A stretch of DNA of 64,000 nt from NCBI RefSeq assembly GCF_027887165.1, contig NC_077228.1, forward strand, positions 106,776,043 through 106,840,042, in the 5' to 3' direction. Within the stretch, counting starts at the first letter, position 1; every line of letters starts with the position of its first letter. Source of the stretch: Monodelphis domestica (lineage: Eukaryota > Chordata > Mammalia > Didelphimorphia > Didelphidae). Made by a program: the position numbers and the translations under genes. Shown here one piece after another: positions 22,104-32,026 of this stretch. The notes below the pieces were generated by a model. It was given only the letters and a program-made list of their open reading frames with translations, was not told the DNA's origin and did no database searches.

Positions 22104-25100
22104 GTGAGTGTTCATTTAAAGACTTGCTTTAATGGACTAGCAGATGGAGTTTTCCTCACCACTAGCTTATATGGAGAGTGGAAGTTTCCTCTGGTAAACT
22201 CCCATCTTGACAATGTTGTTGCCACTAAAACTGAGACTATCTAGATACACTTGATGGGATCTATTGTGTGGTTTGTGTTGCAGGAGGAGAGTGGAAGGAT
22301 TGTGGGTGTCTTTGTAAAAACTAGACAGCAGCCTTAGTGGGGGATTTTCCCAGCAAAAAGCTATGTGGCACATTTCAAATTCTGTCTGCTTGGAGTCAAG
22401 AAGATAGATGACAGAAATTAATTAATACATGATGTTTCAATAAGTGTTTAAGAATTGTATACGTATCCAGCACTGTTAGGCACTAAAGATACAAAGAGAA
22501 AAGCTCTCAAGAGCTGACGTTGACCTGGGCAGCTTCTTTCTTAGAGAGGCTATCAGTCATAATCCAAATTCCATTCCCTATCACCCACCTCCCAATTCCT
22601 TATTCCCACCCCCACTTAACACTCCTACCTCAAAGCCCCAACCAAGCACCATCCAATTCCTTCCACTGTGCCCTCTGGAATGCCTGTTCCAGAGGCAATA
22701 AACTTACCTTCATCCTAAATCTTTCCCTTTCCCATTCCTTCCATCTCCTAGCAATTATTGAAACCCAGATGACAGAGGCCTCCCTGGCCATATTTTCCAG
22801 CACTGACTACAGCTTCAGTCATTCACACCTTGGCTCATTCTTGGTCAAGATGGTAGAGTTGGAATACTTATTGGATTGGATTCAATTGGTTCCTCTCTTT
22901 TCTCTAGGTTTTTGAAACACCACTCTCCGGGTTCCTTTCCCATCAAATAGCTCCTTCTCAGTCTCCTTTGCTGGCTCCTCATCCATGTCACACCTTCTAG
23001 CTATAAGTGTCCCAAAGGGTTCTCTCCTATGTACTTTTCTCTGTGCCCTCTATACTATTTCACTTGGTAATTTCATCAGCAATCAGGGATTTATATATAT
23101 TTTGATGATTTTCAAATTTTCCTATCCTGCCTGTATTAATTTAGGGATATTAATTTTAATCTTTACATGTCCTAACCTCTCGTCTACTGATCCCTAGTGT
23201 CACATTTCCAATTGTCTTTCAGATATCTTGAACTAGATGTCTGGTAGGCTTCATAAATTCAACACATTCAAAACTGAACTCATTCTTTTCCCCCTTAAAT
23301 ACCCCTCCCCTGCTAATTTCCCCATAACTATTGAAAATAATATCATCCTCATAATCTCTTAGGCTCACAACAAAGATGTCATCCTCAACTCCTCACTGTC
23401 TTTCACCCCTCCCCTGTCATAGCCAATCTCTTTACAAGGCCTGTTAATTTCACCTCTGTAATAATCTTTCCCAAATATACCTCCTTCTCCTCAAATACAG
23501 CCATCATCATCACCTTGGAGGTCTCTAACTCATGTTTGGACTATCACAATAGAATGCTGGTGGGACTGATAGGAGCAGTGCTACTTGGGTCTCATCCAGA
23601 GAACTAATTGATGACTCAAACTGACTCCATTCCCAGGAAACAAGTTTATTATAAGAGAATATAGTAACAGAGTAGCTAATATAGTAAACAAGTAATTAAG
23701 GTAAGATAGGGAGGTAAAGCGGTATGGTAAGAGTAAAAGTTAGAGTGAGAGAGAGGGAGAGTAAAAGGTGGGTTTTCTGGAAAGCTTTTTAATCTTGATT
23801 AGTCACTTAAAAAGGGGTGATTTGTTTGGGCAGTTGTTGCCCTGTGTCTAGAGGGAGCTAAAGTCACTTTACCCATGGTCCACTCTGTTTGCCCATTGTG
23901 GGGAGCAAACCATAATGTGAATGGTGCTAATGATATGTTAAATGCCCTGGGGCAACTTTAGGTCAAGTTTTGTTCTTTTCTGTGCTGACTCTAAGAAAGG
24001 CAGTGAGTGTGGAAATTGATCCTTGTTTGAACTTAGTCCCATGTGATAGGAAACTGAATCCCCTGTACTTGCTGTTCAGACACCCCCAACCAAGGACCTA
24101 GGTTATGTCTAAAGATTGATGTAAGGAGTTTTCTCATAATTGTAAATTTAAGCAATCTGTACATCATATATGAAAGATGGATCCATTCTAATCAACTCAT
24201 TGTTTCTGTGTTCTTTTGATTGTTTACAGCTATTTAGCATGGTTTGTGGGACATTTCAGTCCACATCAGGTCCATCTGTCTCAAGTCTCTCCCCACTCCA
24301 ATTAATCCTTCATTTAGCCACCAAAGTAATTTTACTAATGTACAGGTCTGACTATGTCACTCCCATACTTAGTAAACTCCAGTGGCTCCCTATTGTCTCC
24401 AGGACCAAATACAAAATGCAAATCAATCATTAAATGCTCTTCATATGACCCTCAACCTCCTCATTTTTCCAGTCTTCATAAATCTTACTCTCTACTACAT
24501 ACTTAAAAAAAACAAAACCCTGGAGGCAGCTGGATAGTTCAGTGAATTGAGAGCCATGCCTAGAGGTGGGAGGTCCTAGGTTCAAATCTGGCCTCAGACA
24601 CTTCCTAGCTGTGTGACCCTGGGCAAGTCACTTGACCCCCATTGCCTAGACCTTACCACTCTTCTGCCTTGGAACCAATACACAATATCGATTCCAAGAC
24701 GGAAGGTAAGGGTTTAAAAAAAACAAACCCTTATATTCTGTCTCAGAATTAATACTAAGTATTGGCTCCAAAGCAAGAGTTGTAAAGGCTAGGCAGTGGG
24801 GGTTGACTTTCCCAGGGTCACACAGCTAGAAAGTGTCTGAGGCCAATTTGAACTCAGAACCCCCATCTCCTGGTGCTCTACCCATTGAGCACCCTAGCTA
24901 CTTCTACCTCCTACCATGTATTCTTCAATTCAGTGACACTGGCCTCCTGGCTGTTCCTTAAATAAAACACTCCATCCCTTGGCTCCAAGCATTTTTCTTG
25001 GCTGTCCCCCATTCCTGGAATGCTCTTCCCAATCAATCTACTTATTTCTCTGATTCCTTTCCAGTTCCAGCTAAAATCCCACCTTCTATAGGAAGATGTC

Positions 25101-27740
25101 AATCCCTTTTTTATTCTGGGGCTTTTCCCTCTTTTAATTATTTCCTGTTTTCCTTATTTATAGCTTTTTAAAAATATGTTTGTTTTCTTGTCACTCCCTC
25201 ATTCTTTTGCAAGCTCCTTGATGGAAGGGACTATGTTTAATTTAAATTTAATTTAATTTGTCTTTTCTGTGCAAACTCTAAGAAAGGCAATGAGTATGGA
25301 AACTGAACACGATTTGAATTGTTCCCCAGTACTTAGGACAATGCCTGACACAAAGTCAGCATTTAATAAGTATTAACTGACTGACTGAGAGATATAGCTA
25401 CCTAGGATTTTTGTTCAGACACAGTATCAATCTGCATTTCAACATCAGAAGCAGTCTCAGAAATAACTTTATTTTTCTATTTTTTTTAATTTAATTTAAT
25501 TTTTAAAAAATTTCCCATGGCTACATGATTCATGTTGTCTCCCTCCCCTCTTTTCTCCCAACTCCCAGAGTTAACAAGCAATTTCTCTGGGTTATTCATA
25601 TATTATCACTCAAAACCCATTTCCATATTGTTCATTTTTGTAATGGAGCAATCCTTTAAAACCAAAACCCCAAATCTTATACCTACATAAATAAGTGATA
25701 AATCATATATTTTCTTCTGCATTTCTACTCCCACAGTACTTTCTCTGGATATGGATAGCGTTCTTCCTCATAAGTCCCTCAGAATTGTCTTGGATCACCG
25801 CATTGCTTTTAGTGGCAAAGTCAGATATAACGTTAGATGTGGCCTTGGATCACACCTAGGATGAGCCACTTTTTTGTTGGGTTTAGAGACTTTCTTTCAG
25901 GTGCACAGTCCCTACTCTGAGCACATTGGGGAATCCATTTCTTGGGAAGAGAAGGTGTAACTTTAGGGCCTACCCTTCAGGATTATGATTGCCTTTGGTG
26001 AACTGATACTCAGCTGCAGCTCAGTTTTGAGCTGCCAAGTCCCATTGCCAAAAAATCCATGAAAACCCTGGCAAGACTTTCCTTGCTCCCTCATCCCCCA
26101 AAGCCAAGGAACTCATGAGAGAGAAGAGTGAGAAGCAAAAACAGATGAAGGTGGAGAAAGCATCAGAATGAACAGATTTCATCTCTTACTCAACTATGGA
26201 CCAATTTTCTACCCAACTTTCTACCTCTCAATTCTTATTCTTTATCTTACTTAGCACCCAGCAAGAACTTGATAAATGTGGAAACAATTACAGAAAGCAT
26301 TAGATCCCAATCTCCTCCCTCAAAGGAAAATAAATACATCTACCAGCCCAGTCTATCACAGCAGTGTAGTATTTTAGATGAGGCAGCATGGTTTGCTGGA
26401 AGCCACACTGTACTGACAGACAGGCCTGAGCTCATTCCAGATTGGTCATTTATTAACAGTATGACCTTGAGCAGCTTTCTTGACCTTTCTGAGCCTGTTC
26501 TCTTTTACGGAAAATGAGAGATAATGACACTTGTTCTAGCTACCTCAGAGCATCACAAGACAATCACATCACAAGTGAAAGCACTTCTTAAATATAACAG
26601 CATCCTTGCCTCCAAATCCACTCCTGTGTGGAATAGAAACTAGAAAAGACACGCGTTGCAAGAATTGTTTTGTTTTATTTTTAAAACAGTTCAGTGTAAC
26701 CATTTTAGCAAAGCACTGTTACTATGAACCATCTGCCAAGATGTAGGAATACCTTCCTTGTATAAGATAAATAAGATCTGTGATATAGTATAACACCTAA
26801 TACAATATATTACAGTATGTTGTTGTGTTATATTGCTGATTGTGTTTAATTTATAGATGTATGCTAAGCTCCATTAGCATGATATACATTCTCACCGATC
26901 TGCCATATAACTGTATCTATAATTATGTAGATAATGCTAAAGTGGTATGTGTAGGAGGAGAGGAGTGGCAAAGTGGAGTGAATGAAGGTACTAGAAATGG
27001 GTGGGATTTATTGTAAGTTCCATAAAAGCAAGGATTTGGATTTGGATTTTTTGTCTTTACAAGTACTCTATTTAATATTTATTATCTATCCGGGGACCTC
27101 TTCTTTCAATATACCCTTGTCCATTTTATTGGTTCCCATTGGTTTAATTATTACTTCTATGTATATGAGTCATTTATATATGTATATGCGTATTGTGTGT
27201 ATGCTTATATGTATATATATATAGTCTCCATACATGTGTGTTTATATATATACACAAAAAAGCAGACAAAGACTTAATGCCTTTTCTGAATTCCAACTCT
27301 TTTCCTAATTACCAGTTTTTTTATTGAACATCTCCAGCTTGATGTCTTAGAAGAACATCATAGCATGTCCAAGATGGAAGTCATTGTTTCTCCATATGTA
27401 TACATGTGTAAATGTATTTTAAAGTATACATATATAAACATATGCCCATATATGGATATATCTATATGTCTACACAGGTAGGTGGGGGAGAGGCAGTTTG
27501 GTGGCATAGTGGATAGAAGGATAGAGTGCTAAATTAGGAACTCATCTTCCTGACTTCAAATCTGACCTTTGACACTTACTAGTTATATAACCATGGTCAA
27601 GTCACTTAATCTTGTTTGCCTTAGTTTCTTCATTTGTCAAATGAGCTGGAGAAGGAAATGGCAAACTACTCTAGTATCTCTGACAAGAAGATCCTAAATG
27701 GAGTCACAAGGAGTCAGGCATGACTAAAACAACTGAAGAA

Positions 27741-27771
<31 letters not shown>

Positions 27772-27806
27772 CAGAGAGACAGAGACAGAGAGAGAGACAG
27801 AGAGAG

Positions 27807-27856
<50 letters not shown>

Positions 27857-30800
27857 ATCATTATAGTTATATGGAAACAAACAAAAATAGAGAGAATCTT
27901 CAGATCTAATTTCTCTGCTGAACTCTAACTCTATCTCTACATTATAGTCTTACTGGATATCGCCATTTTGAACTCAATATGTCCAAGATGGTACTCATTG
28001 TTTTCCATGTCTCAAACTTCCACATTTCTATTCCTTGTACCCTCATCCTACCAATCACACTGGTTCTCAAACTAGAGAACATCTTTGACTCCTTTTCAAC
28101 TCCTTCCTCACCTTTTCCAACCCCATATCCTATCATTTGCTAAATTTTGCCCATTCCCAGTGGTGGAATCCATTGATTGGTACAGCCAGGAGGGTACTCT
28201 GACATGTCAGGCAAATATGCAAAGCCCCACCTAGCCTGGGAAAAGGGAACCTGGATTAATTGTGGGTTCTCCTAGATTTAAAGACCAACCCAGTGTCCTG
28301 TTTTCTGTGGTTTCGGGGCTTCTTGCCATCGTCTTCGTCACTGCTCTTCTCTTCACGCTGTGGTTCTGGAATAAATGGAAAAAAAGTGAGTCAAATGTGT
28401 TTTCAGATTGTGTATGAAAATTATCCTTTGTATTTAAAGTCTACCTTTAGACAAATTTAATCCCCACTCCAAGTCCATTTGGAAGAGCATACTAGTTGCA
28501 TAAAGTCCTATTCACTTCCTATAGACCCCTCTGTAACCAAGACAAGGCAACTAGAACTTTGTCTCTGGGAAAAGAAATTTAAAGGTCATATTGACTGTAC
28601 TCAATAGAACAGAAATAGCTAAGTGGCACATAGTTAGCAAGAATGATTAATTAAAATAGGATGCTACCAGATGATAGTTTCTTTTTCCTTAACTCCTAAA
28701 TATAACTATCCACTGCCTCAACCAAAGTGAGCTCCTTTCCTCACTCTAGTATTGGCAGGGACCTCCCCAGTAGTAGCCTTAGGGTTTCTTGGGGTCTCTG
28801 CCACACCCAGAAACTCCCAACTGACTTGAGTTTAGATTTCATGTCACTCATCTAGCAACAATTTCTGGTTGTAACACCATAAACCCCACCCAAGAGGCAG
28901 GGCTTTAGTCCTTTCAAAGAAGCAACTATTGATTTCAAAATTGTTGATTATCATTTAAATCAGGTTTGCTGGTATGTTTGTGTGGTTCGTTTAATATGAA
29001 GCATGAAGCAAACCTGCTACTCTTGGATGCCCTCTTCTCAAGACTTTCTTTTTAAAAACTCTTACCTTCCATCTTGGAATCAATACTATGTTTTGGTTCC
29101 AGGGCAGAAGATTGGTAAGGGTTAAATGACTTGCCCAGAGTCACACAGCTGGGAAGGGTCTGAAGTCAGATTTCAACCCAGGACCTCCCATCTCTAGCCT
29201 TGACTCTCAATCCACTGAGCCACCCAGCTGCTCCTGCCAAAACTTCTAATTGTCTTTATTGTGTCATATGGGATTGACCTAATCTGGAAAAATGAGCAAG
29301 GCAATCTCCCAAGTACTTTCCATACCCAAGAGGAGAATTTGATAGGTGAGGACCCATCTAATGTAAAAGCCCAGATGCTACTGATACCTCTCTTATCCTC
29401 TTGCCTTATAGAACAAGTATCTTACTTCCGTGTCACTGTTTTCCCCTTGGTGACACTGTCTCAATCCAGAGACCGAGCAAAAAACATCTATGGATTTCTG
29501 CCCCAAAGTCAAGTAAGGCCTGGTAGGTTTTTTTCTTCTCATGTTTCTGGGTTCATAAAGAATGAGTTGACTTCTATTTCAGGGTTCACAGAGGTAGCAA
29601 AAGTGGCAGAGCCAAGATTCAGACCCAGCTCTAATGGCTCCTAATTCAGGGCTCTTTCATCTTTTATTGTTACTCTGGAAAGTGCAGAAAGAATGAGACC
29701 AGTGAATCCCAGATTGTATTTTTAGTGAGATAGACTCAAGAAAGCTGCAGGAAAGGTGCAAAAGAGAAGTGGGAAAGACTAGAGAGTAGGAAGGGGAAGT
29801 ACAGCTAGAATTAAAGAGCAGGAAGAAGATAAGTTGTGAAACTGCACCTAGTATAGCATCTCTCAGTCACTAGCCATCATCTGGCTCAACTCAGGATGGG
29901 AGTGAGGAGCACCAGATAAAACTTCTCTTATCAGTCTAGCTACCAGAATAACCTTTCTTATCCACAAGTCTGGTTATATCACTCATTCCTCTGTTCAATC
30001 AATCAACAAAGATTTATTAGGCACCCACTGTGTGTCTTACACAGTGCTGGGCATTGGAGGGACAAATAAAAAAGTGAAACACTCTCTGCCTTCAGGAAGT
30101 TAACATTCTATTAGAAAGATACACCATTCACAGATAAGAAAATACCGTATATATGCAAAGGAAAAACACAGTGATTGTTGGGGGCAGAAAACTAAAATCT
30201 GGGGGGGGAAAGGAATACCTCTGAAAGAAGAGAACACTTGAATGGAACCAGGGTACCAAGAAGAACAGATAACTAAGGAAAGTATTCCAGGCCCCAAAAA
30301 CAACCTTGCCTGGGAGTAGGAGAAGGGGAGAGTGAGTAGGTTCATTTGCCTAGAGTATTAAGGGCATGAGAGGCTCTAATGTGTAATCATCCTTGAAAGA
30401 TAGGCTGAGGCTAGATTATGAAGGAAAGTTAGATACCGTACAGAAGAGTTTATCTTAGGTACAATGGGTAAACCACTGAAGTGTTTAGAGCAGAGAAGTG
30501 GGATGATCAGATCTGCACTTTAGGAATACTAATCTGGGCCAGGCATGCTAAAGTTCCCCTGAAGTCCCTGGAGTTCATCTGAAGTTCTGCCAGAGTGACG
30601 GAGGCTGGAAGTTCACTTGAAAGTGGGAATTTTGAACTGTAGTAGAACTCAAATCTATCATGTATCTACACCAGATCTGTTACCAATGTGGTGAGTCCCT
30701 GGAAGTGGAGGGCCAACAGTCTGCCTAAGGAGAGGTTAATCAGCACACGTCAGGAAAATAGAACAGGTGAAAACTTCTATATTACTCAGTATTGATATCA

Positions 30801-31994
30801 AGACCATGAGTGGACACTGAACAGGAAGGAAGGAACAAAGGAATGAAGGAAGGAACCAACCAACCAATTTGACAGTGCAGAGAGGGGAGGGTCAAACTGG
30901 GTGCAGAAGGCTATTGAAATAGACTGACCCCTAAGAACTGAAATTGGGTGGTAGTCATATGGGTGGAGAAAAAAGTTCAGAAGATGTTTTGGAAGTAGAA
31001 TTAATAAGACTTGATAATTGATTGAACACAGATAGTTCTTTGTTATTATTCCTTTCTTGTGCTTAATACTTTATCATGTTAGATTAGAGTTATGTATAAT
31101 GGACAGAAGATTGGGTCTAGAATCAGGAAAGCCTGAGTTCAAACTTAGCCTCAAATATTTACTAGATATGAGATGCTAGACAAGTCACTTCACCTCTGTT
31201 TGCCTCAGTTTCCTCAATTGTAAAAAGGAGATAATAATGGCATCTACCTTCCAATGTTGTTGGGAAGATAAAATGAGCTCATATTTATAAAGTATTTTGC
31301 AAACATTAACAAAGCATATAAATATTTTTATTGTAAAGTTGTTTCAGTCATGTTCAGTTTTTTATGACCTGATTTGGAGTTTTCTTGAGCAAGAATATTT
31401 TGTTGTTTGCCATTTCCTTCTCCAATTAATTTTACAGATGAGGAACTGAGGCAAACAGGGTTAAGTGACTTACCCAGGAACACAGAGCTAATACATGTCT
31501 GAGACTAGATTTAAACCTTCCTGAAACCTTCCTGATTCCAGACCTACCTCTCTATCTATCATACTACCTACTTGCTAAACTATACAGATGTTAGCTATTG
31601 ATGATAACAATGACAATGATTTATATTTGTTTCATATCTCCCCACTAGATATAAATTGGAAGAACATTATCTTATCTAAACTGATATCTCCCCCAACACT
31701 AAACATAATTCTCCAAATATATCACTTAATAGATGTTTATTGAATATTGAACAGATGAGTATCTGAAACCCCGAGCAATTACAGGGTTGCCCATGACACT
31801 GGGGCCCATTTGGGATTGCATTGCTTGGATCCTGGCTTGTCCTACCTCTCTTCTCAGAACTGTTCTCTGATTCTTCTTCCTTCATGTGTTTAAGGTCGAC
31901 GTCACTCAAGAAATATTCGTATTTTCAGTACTGAGAGTCTCATTCCCAGAAATTCGGACAATCCTAACTCTGAACATGTGGTAAGACCCAGGCG

Positions 31995-32026
<32 letters not shown>

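Noticed and set aside
22520..22915. 131-codon frame that looks like a protein gene
   Set aside because: CALWNACS..NKL and HLLAIIETQ identify it as decayed L2 endonuclease.
29513..29518. GTAAGG as the main donor of LAX1 exon 3
   Set aside because: It leaves phase 0, while exon 4 needs one carried base; GTAGGT at 29523 restores frame and expected length. Kept as a finding only.
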